Origin: AP-15 sp963700185 | GTDB taxonomy: Bacteria > Pseudomonadota > Alphaproteobacteria > ATCC43930 > CGMCC-115725 | Length of the DNA: 64,000 bases | Assembly: GCA_963700185.1 (NCBI GenBank) | Contig: CAVOWP010000021.1 | Span: 1 to 64,000 of the forward strand | Reading direction: 5' to 3' | Made by a program: the position numbers and the translations under genes | Notes under the pieces: generated by a model | The model's database searches: none | Told to the model about the DNA's origin: nothing | What the model saw: only the letters and a program-made list of their open reading frames with translations | Part shown: positions 26,232 through 34,857 of the stretch, piece after piece | Layout: the number at the start of each line of letters is the position of its first letter | How positions within the stretch are numbered: the first letter of the stretch is position 1

Positions 26232-27192
26232 GAGGCTGGCTCGAAATGAATTGAGTGATTTCAGTGTGTTGTGATACCCGAGCTGTGTCAAGAAGCACGG
26301 GGGAACACAAGATGTGGACTGAAACCACTCGCGAACAGTATCGGCGGGAAGGTTTGCGTTACGCAAGCGACATGACGGACGCCGAATGGGCAATGGTCGA
26401 GCCGCTTATGCCGGCAGTAAAGCGGCTGGGGCGGCCTCGCAAAGTGGATCTGCGGGGCGTTGTCGAGGGGCTGCTTTACATCCTGAGAACGGCCTGCCCT
26501 TGGCGTCTGTTGCCGCACGATTTTCCAAACCGCTCGACGGTGCAGCGCTACTTCTATGCGTGGCAAACCGATGGACTGTGGGAACGGATCAATTTCGTCC
26601 TGCTCCAGCAGGCCCGCGAACAGGCTGGCCGAGAGGCGAGCCCCTCGGGCGGGGTGATCGACAGCCAGTCGGTCAAGACCACCGAGAGCGGCGGGCCGCG
26701 CGGGTACGACGCCGGCAAGAAGATCAACGGGCGCAAGCGCCACATCATCACGGACACCACCGGGCTCCTGGTCGGCGCCCAGGTGCACGGCGCCGACATC
26801 CAGGATCGCGACGGCGCGGTCGGCGTGCTGGCGTCGATCCGATATCTCTTCCCCTGGCTGCGCCACGTCTTCGCCGATGGCGGTTATGCTGGCGAAAAGC
26901 TGGCGACAACCCTTGCCGGGATGGGGCAGTGGAGGCTTGCCATCGTCAAGCGACCAGATGAGGCCAGAGGCTTTTGCCTGCTTCCCCGGCGCTGGGTAGT
27001 CGAGCGAACATTCGCCTGGCTGGGTCGCAACCGGCGGCTGGCAAAAGACTTCGAGGCGACGATCGGCAGCGCCGAGGCATGGCTGTATCTGGCGTCGGTC
27101 CAGCTCTTGGCGCGCCGTCTTGCGCGGACCGGATACCACTAATGGATAAGTAAACGAAAAATACACAACTATCACGATTCCTAGTCAGGCTC
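26232..27192 (+). mobile_element. IS5-family insertion sequence, copy 1 (961 bp)
   Basis: Ends are imperfect inverted repeats: GAGGCTGGCTCGAAATGA at the left and, read inward from the right, GAGCCTGACTAGGAATCG. The element is flanked by TTA on both sides (26229-26231 and 27193-27195), the 3-bp duplication usual for the IS427-type subgroup of IS5. Boundaries were fixed by comparing with copy 2, whose flanks differ outside these points. One intact transposase gene. Confidence 0.9.
26312..27142 (+). CDS. IS5-family DDE transposase
   Basis: A 276-residue transposase, intact. After a DUF4096-type N-terminal domain (MTDAEWAMVEPLMP, CPWRLLPHDFP) come the three catalytic acids: D in VIDSQSVK, D in FADGGYAG, E in RRWVVERTFAWLGRNRRL. 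ATG 26312 begins the normal N-terminus; an in-frame GTG at 26255 would add 19 residues. The translation is identical to that of copy 2. Confidence 0.92.
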   Translation: MWTETTREQYRREGLRYASDMTDAEWAMVEPLMPAVKRLGRPRKVDLRGVVEGLLYILRTACPWRLLPHDFPNRSTVQRYFYAWQTDGLWERINFVLLQQAREQAGREASPSGGVIDSQSVKTTESGGPRGYDAGKKINGRKRHIITDTTGLLVGAQVHGADIQDRDGAVGVLASIRYLFPWLRHVFADGGYAGEKLATTLAGMGQWRLAIVKRPDEARGFCLLPRRWVVERTFAWLGRNRRLAKDFEATIGSAEAWLYLASVQLLARRLARTGYH

Positions 27193-27195
27193 TTA

Positions 27196-27364
27196 GAGGC
27201 TGACCAAAAATGAAGCGAAAATTCTCAACGGTGCTGCTAGCCGTCGTTCCCGCGAAAGCGGGAATCCAGTAGGCGGCAAGACCGCAGCGGTCGCCTTTGG
27301 ACCCCCGCTTTCGCGGGGGCGACGATGACCTACTGTGAAGACTACTTTCATTTGAGTCAGGCTG
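27196..27364. mobile_element. Putative MITE-like element next to IS copy 1
   Basis: Immediately after the right TTA of IS copy 1 lies GAGGCTGACCAAAAATGA, resembling the IS left end. At 27347-27364 lies CATTTGAGTCAGGCTG, resembling the IS right end, followed by TTA (27365-27367). The 169-bp interior holds no gene, only a REP-like double palindrome (27243-27332). It looks like a non-autonomous relative of an IS5-type element sharing its left TTA with the IS. Confidence 0.5.
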
Positions 27365-27475
27365 TTAAGAAATCTAAAGGGCGGCACCTCGTTACTGATT
27401 TGAGTATCACGACAATGCCTATTGATCAATATCGGCGGCGTTTCGTCTATCCGCTGACGGCATTTGGGACGGGGT

Positions 27476-28576
27476 TCAGGCGGCAACGGCAGCCACGCCG
27501 GTAAAGAGCTGCGCGACAGTCTCCCGCGGCAGACGACGAGTTACGAACACCAGCCGGGAACGCCGGTCGCCGTCCGGCCAGTCCTCGAGCTCGACCGGCG
27601 GGTGAGAGACATGCTGGACGAAATGCACGACGACCGGCCCACGGCATTCCTCGATAGCTACGATGCCTTTGACGCGCAGGAGGTCGGGTCCGCGCAATGC
27701 CGTCAACACCGCCATCGTTTGCTCGAATGCCGCCCAGGACAGCGGCTTTTCGAAGATCAGCGCAAAACTGCGGAGCCCGTGAGTGTGCTCGGCTCCACCT
27801 AGGTCGAAGTCGCGCCGAGGCGAGGAAGGCTCGGCCAGTAAAAAGGACGGGTCGATCTGGCCGTCGACCGCAACGCCGACCGGCGCGGTGTTCAGCGTAC
27901 CGAGTTGCTCGATCACACGGCCGATCGTCGCCGCATCGGCGAGATCGCTTTTGGTCACGACAATACGGTCGGCCAGCGCCACTTGCTTCTTCGCTTCGGG
28001 CATCCGCTCGATATTGCGTTCGCCGTTAACCGCATCGACGATCGAGATCAGGGCCTGCAGGTGGAATTCGCGGCCGAGGCCGCGGTCGGTGGCAAAGGTC
28101 TGCAGAACCGGACCCGGATCGGCGAGACCGGAGGTCTCGATCACGACCCGCTCGAAACTCGGAACCGCGCCGCGCGCGCGATCCGCCAGCAACCCTCGCA
28201 ACGTCTCCTGCAGATCGGTGCGGACGTTGCAGCACAGGCAGCCATTGCCGAGCAGCACCGTAACGTCGCTACTCGACCGCAACAGCACGTTATCGATGCC
28301 GATTTCGCCGTACTCGTTGACCACGACCGCCGTATTGACGCCTTCGGGCTTGCCGAGCAGCGCGCGGATCAAGGTCGTCTTCCCCGAACCCAAAAAGCCG
28401 GTGACGGCGATGACCGGAAGCCGCGGTCCGCGCGCGCGCCGCTGCCGCCGGCCGAAAAGCGGCGCGTCCTTTCCGCCGAACAGCGCCTCCGGCCCGGCTT
28501 CAGAAGTCCATTTCGAGGGTATAGAGGCCTCCGATATGGCGATCGACGGTGTAGACGACCTGCCGCTCGTCGACAA
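27476..28576 (-). CDS. CobW/COG0523 (G3E) GTPase
   Basis: A metallochaperone-type P-loop GTPase. Walker A is GFLGSGKTTL, the metal-binding CxCC motif is GNGCLCCNVR, the Walker B region is ERVVIETSGLADP, and the base-recognition motif is TKSD. The C-terminal CobW domain ends the protein, with a HTHG segment in between. The frame starts at a TTG (28576) inside the upstream LVIVD gene, and no ATG or GTG lies between it and the Walker A motif, so the start is uncertain. Family members deliver zinc, cobalt or other metals to enzymes. The nearby metal-dependent amidohydrolase could be a client, but nothing proves it. Confidence 0.85.
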   Translation of the reverse strand: MSTSGRSSTPSIAISEASIPSKWTSEAGPEALFGGKDAPLFGRRQRRARGPRLPVIAVTGFLGSGKTTLIRALLGKPEGVNTAVVVNEYGEIGIDNVLLRSSSDVTVLLGNGCLCCNVRTDLQETLRGLLADRARGAVPSFERVVIETSGLADPGPVLQTFATDRGLGREFHLQALISIVDAVNGERNIERMPEAKKQVALADRIVVTKSDLADAATIGRVIEQLGTLNTAPVGVAVDGQIDPSFLLAEPSSPRRDFDLGGAEHTHGLRSFALIFEKPLSWAAFEQTMAVLTALRGPDLLRVKGIVAIEECRGPVVVHFVQHVSHPPVELEDWPDGDRRSRLVFVTRRLPRETVAQLFTGVAAVAA

Positions 28577-29717
28577 AGACGTCGTTTATCTGGATGGCCC
28601 CGCTGGGCGCCCGCTCGGGGGGCGCGGGCACGAAGTAGGCCACTTCGGTCGGCTGGTAGGGATTGGTCGTGTCGTAGGCGCGCAGGCCGCCATTAAAGTA
28701 GGTGGCCAAGACAATGCGGTCGGATTTCCACGCGTTTGGCTTTGGCAGGTTCTCGTAGAGGTTGTGCGCGCCATAGCGCGCGCCCTTCCGCATATAGTGA
28801 TCGAGCGGCGGCAGTGGGCATGTCGCGATCGGCACCGGATTGGTCTCGGTCCGCCCGTCGACCACCCACACGAGCTTGGGCCAGTCGGCGCCTTCGGTGC
28901 GTACGCATTCGTCGCTGACGATGAGCAGGTTGCGGTCGAAGAACGGAACGACGGTATGGGTGAACCCATGATAGGGCGGATGATAGTCCCACCGCGACAC
29001 CATTTTCGGCTGCGCCTTGTCCGAGATGTCGAGGATCACCATCCCGCCGTCGATATAGCCGAGATAGGCGCGGTCGGGGCGCTCGGGATAGACATTGGTA
29101 TTATGCGGGCGGAAGCCGGTGTCGGCGCCTTCCGGATGACGCGCCGGCGGCGGCTCGCTGTCGCCCTGCCGCGTGCCGGGCAGCCACCAGCGGCCGACCT
29201 CGACCGGCTTCGACCGGTTCTTCACGTCGATGATCCGGTAGAACTGGTCATCCTTGGGATGCGTCGGCGTGAAGTCCGGCGCGCTGGAGCTCATGTGGAT
29301 GTATTCGCCATCGGCAAACCACAGCTGATGGACGCCGCGCGAATGGGGTCCGGAGCAATCGAAGAACGTGATCGAACGCGGGTTCTCGGGGACCGAGATG
29401 TCGAATAATTCGAACCCGGCGGGCTGCAGCCCTTGTTGCGTCGTCTGATAGGCGACCGCCATTATGTCGCCGACCGTCTCCAGCGAGTTCGAGCGCATAT
29501 GAGATTGCGGCAGGTCGGCCCGTGCCACGATCTTCAGCGCGCGTGGATCGCTGACATCGACGGCGGTAAAATTTTTCGGCGCGCTCTCATGAGCCAGCCA
29601 CAGGATGCGACGCCCGTCCTTGGCGATCTGGATCGACATGCCCTCGCCAATGCCGCCGAACCCATCGAGCTCGTGATGCGCGAGCTGCCGAAAATTCCAA
29701 ATTGCGGTGTCGGCCAT
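28500..29717 (-). CDS. LVIVD-repeat protein
   Basis: A 405-residue beta-propeller without signal peptide. Repeats of the LVIVD type are seen (FELFDISVPENPRSI, YRIIDVKNRSKPVEV, MVILDISDKAQPKMV, LRAYDTTNPYQPTEV). Histidines and acidic residues are frequent (GVHQLWFADGEYIHMSS, GFRPHNTNVYPERPD, YHGFTHTVVPFFDRN), as in selenium-binding-protein-like propellers that bind metal. GGGAGAGAG precedes ATG 29717. Its end overlaps the CobW frame by 77 bases, which suggests coupling with a metal chaperone. Function unknown. Confidence 0.75.
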   Translation of the reverse strand: MADTAIWNFRQLAHHELDGFGGIGEGMSIQIAKDGRRILWLAHESAPKNFTAVDVSDPRALKIVARADLPQSHMRSNSLETVGDIMAVAYQTTQQGLQPAGFELFDISVPENPRSITFFDCSGPHSRGVHQLWFADGEYIHMSSSAPDFTPTHPKDDQFYRIIDVKNRSKPVEVGRWWLPGTRQGDSEPPPARHPEGADTGFRPHNTNVYPERPDRAYLGYIDGGMVILDISDKAQPKMVSRWDYHPPYHGFTHTVVPFFDRNLLIVSDECVRTEGADWPKLVWVVDGRTETNPVPIATCPLPPLDHYMRKGARYGAHNLYENLPKPNAWKSDRIVLATYFNGGLRAYDTTNPYQPTEVAYFVPAPPERAPSGAIQINDVFVDERQVVYTVDRHIGGLYTLEMDF

Positions 29718-29808
29718 CTATGCTCTCTCCCTCTGATCGGCGCGGATCGGATCACTCGATGGCCGCATTCGTCAAGAGCGACCTTGAAGCGGCCCGCGGA
29801 GAATGGAA

Positions 29809-30870
29809 ATGCAATTCGGGGTACAGTTCTTTCCCGACGTCAAGCCGGAACAGAAATCCGGGGCTGAGTATTTTCGAGAGGCGCTCGCCCTCGCGCAAGA
29901 GGCGGATAATCTCGGCTTCACTCACATCCGGATCGTCGAGCATTATTTCCATTATTATGGCGGCTACAGCCCGAACCCGTTGCTTTTTCTTGCCGCCGCC
30001 GCCCAACGGACGCGGCGCGCCCGGCTCGTGACGGGCGCCGTGCTGCCGGCCTTCAATCATCCGCTCAAACTCGCCGGCGAGATCGGCATGTTGGATGCGA
30101 TCAGCGGGGGCCGGCTCGATGTCGGGTTTGCCCGAGCCTTTCTGCCCCACGAGTTCCGCCGCTTCGGCCGCTCACCGGATGAATTGGTCGCCCGCTTTCG
30201 CGAAGGCATCGAACAAGTCGAGCTGTTGCTGACCCGCGAGAACGTGACCCATCGGGGTAGCTTTCACACTATCGAGAACACGACTTCCTTGCCGCGCCCG
30301 ACGCAGAAACCGCGCCCCAAATTCTACGTCGCGGCGCTGAACACATCCGAGTCATTCGCTTTCGCCGGACGCATGGGGTATTCGGTCATGGCGATCCCGC
30401 TGGGCGGGGCCGTGATGCGGCCGTTGCTGGCCGCCTACCGCGACGCCTGGAAGACCGCCGGGCACCCCGGCGAGGGCGAGGTCATGCTGGCGTTCCACAT
30501 GTTCTGCGATGCCGATGGCGATCGCGCCCGGGCCTTCGCCAGCCCGTTCATCGACGAGTACCTCAGTTCGCTGGTCGAGGCCGCCTCCGACTGGCTCGAC
30601 GGCCGCACCTCACAGGATTATCCCGGCTACGACAAGGTGATCGCCAAGCTTCGGCAATCGAGGGCGGCAGATCAGATCGACTCAGGCGCCGCCTGGATCG
30701 GTTCGCCCGAGGAGATCATCGACCAGATCCGCCGCACGCAGGACGCCTTCGGCAGTTATGAGCACGCCTCGCTGCAGGTAAATTTCAACATGGTGCCGCT
30801 GGATGACGCGCTCGACTCGATGCGGCACTTCGCCGAGCAGGTGATGCCGCGCTTTACCCGCGGAGGGTAA
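29809..30870 (+). CDS. LLM-class flavin-dependent oxidoreductase
   Basis: A 353-residue luciferase-like monooxygenase. Marks are FTHIRIVEHYFHYYGGYSPNP, RLVTGAVLPAFNHPLKLAGEIGMLDAISGGRLDVGFARAF and the C-terminal IGSPEEIIDQIRRTQ. The histidine-rich EHYFHYYGGY loop is typical of bacterial luciferase-like enzymes. Of two close ATGs, 29809 has GGAG at the better distance; 29803 would add two residues. Probably co-transcribed with the DUF4242 gene 39 bases downstream, and divergent from the LVIVD gene. Confidence 0.88.
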   Translation: MQFGVQFFPDVKPEQKSGAEYFREALALAQEADNLGFTHIRIVEHYFHYYGGYSPNPLLFLAAAAQRTRRARLVTGAVLPAFNHPLKLAGEIGMLDAISGGRLDVGFARAFLPHEFRRFGRSPDELVARFREGIEQVELLLTRENVTHRGSFHTIENTTSLPRPTQKPRPKFYVAALNTSESFAFAGRMGYSVMAIPLGGAVMRPLLAAYRDAWKTAGHPGEGEVMLAFHMFCDADGDRARAFASPFIDEYLSSLVEAASDWLDGRTSQDYPGYDKVIAKLRQSRAADQIDSGAAWIGSPEEIIDQIRRTQDAFGSYEHASLQVNFNMVPLDDALDSMRHFAEQVMPRFTRGG

Positions 30871-30909
30871 TCTGGTTGCTATAAGCCGCCATTTCTAAAG
30901 GGAGGAGCC

Positions 30910-31188
30910 ATGCGCAAGTTCATCATCGAGCGCGAACTGCCGGCCATCGGCAGCGCCGAGCGGCAAGCCCTGCGCGAGGCCGCGCAAAAGTCGAATGCGA
31001 CCTTGAAGGAGCTCGGTCCCGACATTCAGTGGGTCGAAAGCTATGTCGCCAACGACAAGACGTTTTGCGTTTATCTCGCTCGGGATGAAGCGATCATTCA
31101 GGAGCACGCCAAGCGCAGCGGCTTCCCGGCGAACAAGATAACCGAGGTCCGCCGGATGATCGATCCGACGACCGCGACCGAGTTGTAA
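30910..31188 (+). CDS. DUF4242 protein
   Basis: A 92-residue ferredoxin-like-fold protein. FIIERELPAIG, LGPDIQWVESYVANDKTFCVYLA and EHAKRSGFPANKITEVRRMIDPTTA match the DUF4242 pattern almost throughout. GGGAGGAG precedes the ATG. The family is small, cytoplasmic and of unknown function; some members are described as nickel-binding. Downstream of an LLM oxidoreductase. Confidence 0.85.
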   Translation: MRKFIIERELPAIGSAERQALREAAQKSNATLKELGPDIQWVESYVANDKTFCVYLARDEAIIQEHAKRSGFPANKITEVRRMIDPTTATEL

Positions 31189-31212
31189 GAACAGCTCGGA
31201 CCGCGCGCTCAT

Positions 31213-31293
31213 CGTCGCCCCCGCGGAAGCGGGGGTCCAGGGGTGCGGGCAGTGCGTTGGCCCCTGGATGCCCGCTTTCGCGGGCATGACGAG
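31213..31293. repeat. REP-like double palindrome
   Basis: Hairpins cccccgcggaagcggggg and tgcccgctttcgcgggca are joined by a pairing ccagggg..cccctgg segment. Lies between the convergent DUF4242 and amidohydrolase genes. Same family as 9581-9662 and 27243-27332. Confidence 0.75.
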
Positions 31294-31312
31294 AGGTGGT
31301 GGCCGCCTCTCG

Positions 31313-32461
31313 TTAATTCAGGTGGTAGAGGCGGGTCACGTTCTCGCTGGTGATCTTGCGGCGGACGCTCGGTGAGATCGCGGCGAGGTTCTTGTCGAGG
31401 ACGCGCTGCGAGTTGGGCCAGATGCAGTCGGGGTGCGGATAGTCGGCACCCCAGATGATGTTGTCCTCGCCAATCAGCGGGATGATCGGATCGAGGTACT
31501 GGTCCTGCTGATAGGTGACATAGCCCTGGCGGCGGAAATAGTCGCTCGGCTTTAGCTTGAAATTTAGGCTTTTCGCGCGGTCCGCGTATTCGGTGTCGAG
31601 GCGATCGAAGACGTAGGGCAGCCAGGTCACCCCCGACTCGCCGAGCACAAAATTGAAGTCGGGGTATTTCTCACATGCGCCCGACGCCAACAGCGAAACC
31701 AGCACCTCCATCGTGTCGAGCTGGAATAGGGCCGATCGCACCAGCCGCCATTGCGTCAAGTATTTCTGCTCCATCTCCGGCGTGTCGGGCGCGCGCAACG
31801 CCTTGAAGCCGGTCGAGTGGAACGAGATCGGGAACCGGCACTCCGCCGCCGCTTCCCAAAGAGGGTACCATTCGTGGGTGTAGAGCGGCGGGGTCATCCG
31901 CTTGAAGGCGAGGTCGCCACCGCGCAACCCCATTTTCGCGCAGCGCCGCACCTCGGCCGCCGCCTCGATCGGGTCGGTGTTCGGGACGATTGCGAGCGGA
32001 AATACCCGGTTGGGGTTGCTGCGCTTGGCAAAATCGGCGACCCAGTCGTTATAGGTCTTGTCCGCCCAGGCGCGCAGTCCAGCCTCGGAGATCAGATCGT
32101 TGATCATCAAGCAGCCATAGACGACTTCGGCCGAAAGGCCGTCGCGGTCGAGATCGGCGAGCCGCAATTCGGGCGTGGTCGGACGCGGCTTTGCGCCCGG
32201 GCGGGAATTCCATTCGAAGCCGAGATCCTTCATCTCGTCGATATGGCCGAACATTCCCTTCTGATACGGGAGAAAGCCCGGGCCGATGCCGTTCCACATC
32301 CCCCTGTCCTGGGCGTCGACAAACCAATGGAGGCCGTCGTCCATCTCCTCGACGCGGGGCGCCAGTAACTTCCATTTGTTCGGCGCCTCCGACGACCACA
32401 GGTCGGGCGGCAGATACGTCAGGTCGATGTGGTTGTCGCCGGAGATCAATTTTTCTGCCAT
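31313..32461 (-). CDS. Amidohydrolase family 2 metal-dependent hydrolase
   Basis: A 382-residue paralogue of the amidohydrolase at 6236-7375. N-terminal metal motif SGDNHIDLTYLPPDLW, FVLGESGVTWLPYVFDRLD, and WGADYPHPDCIWPNS near the C-terminus. The frame is open about 200 codons further upstream, but homology starts at MAEKLISGDNHID; ATG 32461 has GAGGAG in front. Divergent from the NHL-repeat gene. Shares the neighbourhood with an LLM oxidoreductase, as its paralogue does. Confidence 0.85.
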   Translation of the reverse strand: MAEKLISGDNHIDLTYLPPDLWSSEAPNKWKLLAPRVEEMDDGLHWFVDAQDRGMWNGIGPGFLPYQKGMFGHIDEMKDLGFEWNSRPGAKPRPTTPELRLADLDRDGLSAEVVYGCLMINDLISEAGLRAWADKTYNDWVADFAKRSNPNRVFPLAIVPNTDPIEAAAEVRRCAKMGLRGGDLAFKRMTPPLYTHEWYPLWEAAAECRFPISFHSTGFKALRAPDTPEMEQKYLTQWRLVRSALFQLDTMEVLVSLLASGACEKYPDFNFVLGESGVTWLPYVFDRLDTEYADRAKSLNFKLKPSDYFRRQGYVTYQQDQYLDPIIPLIGEDNIIWGADYPHPDCIWPNSQRVLDKNLAAISPSVRRKITSENVTRLYHLN

Positions 32462-32626
32462 GGCGGGCTCCTCTTGCTCCCTCCGCAAGGATGTCGATTG
32501 TGCATCGTACGATCGACTGACTATCAGCGCCATAGATAATGCGCCGCGCGCAGCGCTCGCCTGATTTGCGTTTCCGGGGCTATGATCTCCCTTGGGCCAA
32601 GTATTACAGCACAAGGGAGAGGACGC

Positions 32627-33580
32627 ATGGCGGTTCAGCTCGGAAGCGGCGAGTACACCTTCGAGGTCAACGAGAATTGGGCGAAGGTGCCGGAGGAAAT
32701 CACACTGGGCGACTGCGCGGCGGTGGGCGTCGACCGGCAAAATCGGGTCTACGCCTTCAATCGCGGCCAACATCCGGTCGCGGTATTCGACGCCGAAGGC
32801 AATCTGCTGCGCACCTGGGGCGAAGGGGTGTTTCACCGACCGCACGGCGTTCACATGGGTCCGGACGATACGATTTGGCTGACCGACGACGGCGACCACA
32901 CGGTGCGCAAATGCACCCTCGACGGCAAGGTGGCGATGACGCTCGGCCTCCCGGGCGAGCCCAAACCCTTCATGAGCGGCGAGCCGTTCCACCGCTGCAC
33001 GCACACCGCCTTGTCGCCGCAGGGCGACCTCTACGTCTCTGACGGCTACGGCAACGCCCGCATCCACAAATACACCCCGGACAGCAGGCTCCTGATGTCA
33101 TGGGGCGAGCCCGGCACCGATCCCGGCCAGTTCAATATTCCCCACAACATCTGTTGCGACCGCGACGGCTGGGTCTACGTCGCCGACCGAGAGAACCACC
33201 GCGTGCAAGTATTCGACGGAAACGGTAAGTTCGAGACCCAGTGGAACAACCTGCATCGGCCGAACGGCATGTGCATGGCGACCAGCCGCGACCCGCTCTT
33301 CTATATCGGCGAAGGCGGCCCATCCGGCGAGATCAACAAGGATTGGCCCAATATCGGGCCGCGCGTCAGCATTCACACCTCGAAGGGCAAGGTGCTCGCG
33401 CGGCTCGGCAAAATGCATACCGGGCTCGCCCCAGGGCAATTCACCTCGCCGCACGGCATCGCCGTCGACGGACACGGCAACATCTATGTCGGCGAGCTGT
33501 CGGCGCGAGTATGGGGACGGCTCTCGAAGGAGCCGGCGCCTAAGCGCCTGCGGGTGATCCACAAACTCGTCAAGATCTAG
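32627..33580 (+). CDS. NHL-repeat beta-propeller protein (peptidylglycine-lyase-like)
   Basis: A 317-residue six-bladed propeller of NHL repeats: VYAFNRGQHPVAVFDAEGNLLRTWGEG, PHGVHMGPDDTIWLTDDGDHTVRKC, LYVSDGYGNARIHKYTPDSRLLMSWG, VYVADRENHRVQVFDGNGKF. The arrangement resembles peptidyl-alpha-hydroxyglycine amidating lyase, but catalytic activity cannot be claimed. No signal peptide. GGGAGAGGAC precedes ATG 32627. The end overlaps the convergent MFS gene by 4 bases. Confidence 0.82.
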   Translation: MAVQLGSGEYTFEVNENWAKVPEEITLGDCAAVGVDRQNRVYAFNRGQHPVAVFDAEGNLLRTWGEGVFHRPHGVHMGPDDTIWLTDDGDHTVRKCTLDGKVAMTLGLPGEPKPFMSGEPFHRCTHTALSPQGDLYVSDGYGNARIHKYTPDSRLLMSWGEPGTDPGQFNIPHNICCDRDGWVYVADRENHRVQVFDGNGKFETQWNNLHRPNGMCMATSRDPLFYIGEGGPSGEINKDWPNIGPRVSIHTSKGKVLARLGKMHTGLAPGQFTSPHGIAVDGHGNIYVGELSARVWGRLSKEPAPKRLRVIHKLVKI

Positions 33581-34857
33581 GCCGGGATGACCGCCGGCAG
33601 GCGCGATTGCCGTGCCTGCCGCACGACGAGAAACCCAATCACCGCCAAGTTTGCGAGGTTGAAGAGGGCGCCGGCGGCGAAGGCCGGCGCGTAGAACCCG
33701 AAATGGTCGTAAAGGGCCCCGGCGAACCAGCCGCCGAACGCCATGCCCGACATGCCGGTGAACAATAAAGTCGGCACCCGCCAGGACGCCTCGGCCGACG
33801 GGAAGAGGTCGCGGATCGCCACGACGTAGGCCGGGATGATGCCGCTGAAGCCGAGGCCGTAAGCGGCCGAGACCGCAAACAGGCCAGCCTCGCTCTGGGT
33901 CACGGTAAACGCCGCGATCGCCAGTGCTTGACACGCCGACCCAGCGAATACCGCGGCCAGCCCGCCGATCCGGTCGGTCAGCCATCCCCAGAACATCCGG
34001 CTGACAAAGGCGCAGCCGAGCAGCACTGACAGCATCGCCGCCCCCTGTGCCGCCGGGATGCCGAGGTCGCTGCAGAACGCCACGAGATGGCCCGCGGGCA
34101 TCGCCATCGGCACGCAACACAGGAACGACGCCGCGCAGAGCAGCAGCTGAACCAGATTTGGTCGCAGACGAAGCGCCTGAACTCGGTGGCGCAGATGGGC
34201 CGCTGAGCCTTCCGTCCGGACCGGCGGCGGGGGTGGGCGCAAAAACAGGGCCAACGGCACGATCGCTGCTGCGATCACGACGGCGAAGCCGACCATTGTC
34301 GCCTGCCAGCCGAAGGCGTCCATGCCGCGCTCGAAGACCGTCGGCCAGACCACGCCAGCGATATATTGCCCCGACGAGATCAGCGCGACCGCGGTTCCGC
34401 GCCGCCGGTCGAACCAGCGGCTGACGTAGGTTACAAGCGGCGGAAAATGCGCGCTGTTGCCCAACAGGCCGATCAGGACGGCGCTGCCGACGATCAGCGC
34501 CCAGGTTTGGCCGATCGCCGAGACAGCCAGACCCAGCGCCGTCATTGCCGCGCCGAAAATCGCAACCTTCCGCATCCCGATCCGGTCGGCGATCCGCCCC
34601 ATAAAAATGCCGCCGAAGCCAGTGCCGAGCCACACCAGCGAAGCAGCCAAGGCCACCACCGACCGGTCGGTGTCGAGAGAAGCCGCGATCGGCTTCAGCC
34701 CTACGACCACGATCAGCGGTGCACCGTAGGAAAATGACAGGATGGCGAGCGTAATCGACGCCGCCACCCAGGAGGAGCGATCTTCGATGCTGCCGGGAAA
34801 GCGTCTCGCGGGCAATGTCAGCGCCGGCGGCTCACAGTCCGACGAAGAGCTCGGCAC
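33577..34857 (-). CDS. MFS transporter
   Basis: A 426-residue inner-membrane protein with about twelve hydrophobic segments. Between segments 2 and 3 lies the MFS loop GRIADRIGMRKVA, repeated in the second half as GWLTDRIGG. The layout fits monocarboxylate-type permeases (MFS uptake of organic acids). The best start is GTG 34857, overlapping the end of the secreted hydrolase gene by 26 bases, so the two are likely co-transcribed. It may import the product released by that hydrolase, which is inference. Confidence 0.85.
   Translation of the reverse strand: MPSSSSDCEPPALTLPARRFPGSIEDRSSWVAASITLAILSFSYGAPLIVVVGLKPIAASLDTDRSVVALAASLVWLGTGFGGIFMGRIADRIGMRKVAIFGAAMTALGLAVSAIGQTWALIVGSAVLIGLLGNSAHFPPLVTYVSRWFDRRRGTAVALISSGQYIAGVVWPTVFERGMDAFGWQATMVGFAVVIAAAIVPLALFLRPPPPPVRTEGSAAHLRHRVQALRLRPNLVQLLLCAASFLCCVPMAMPAGHLVAFCSDLGIPAAQGAAMLSVLLGCAFVSRMFWGWLTDRIGGLAAVFAGSACQALAIAAFTVTQSEAGLFAVSAAYGLGFSGIIPAYVVAIRDLFPSAEASWRVPTLLFTGMSGMAFGGWFAGALYDHFGFYAPAFAAGALFNLANLAVIGFLVVRQARQSRLPAVIPA

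Noticed and set aside
32462..33067. 200-codon N-terminal extension of the second amidohydrolase
   Set aside because: It is antisense to the NHL-repeat gene and low in conserved features; the real start has a clear ribosome site.
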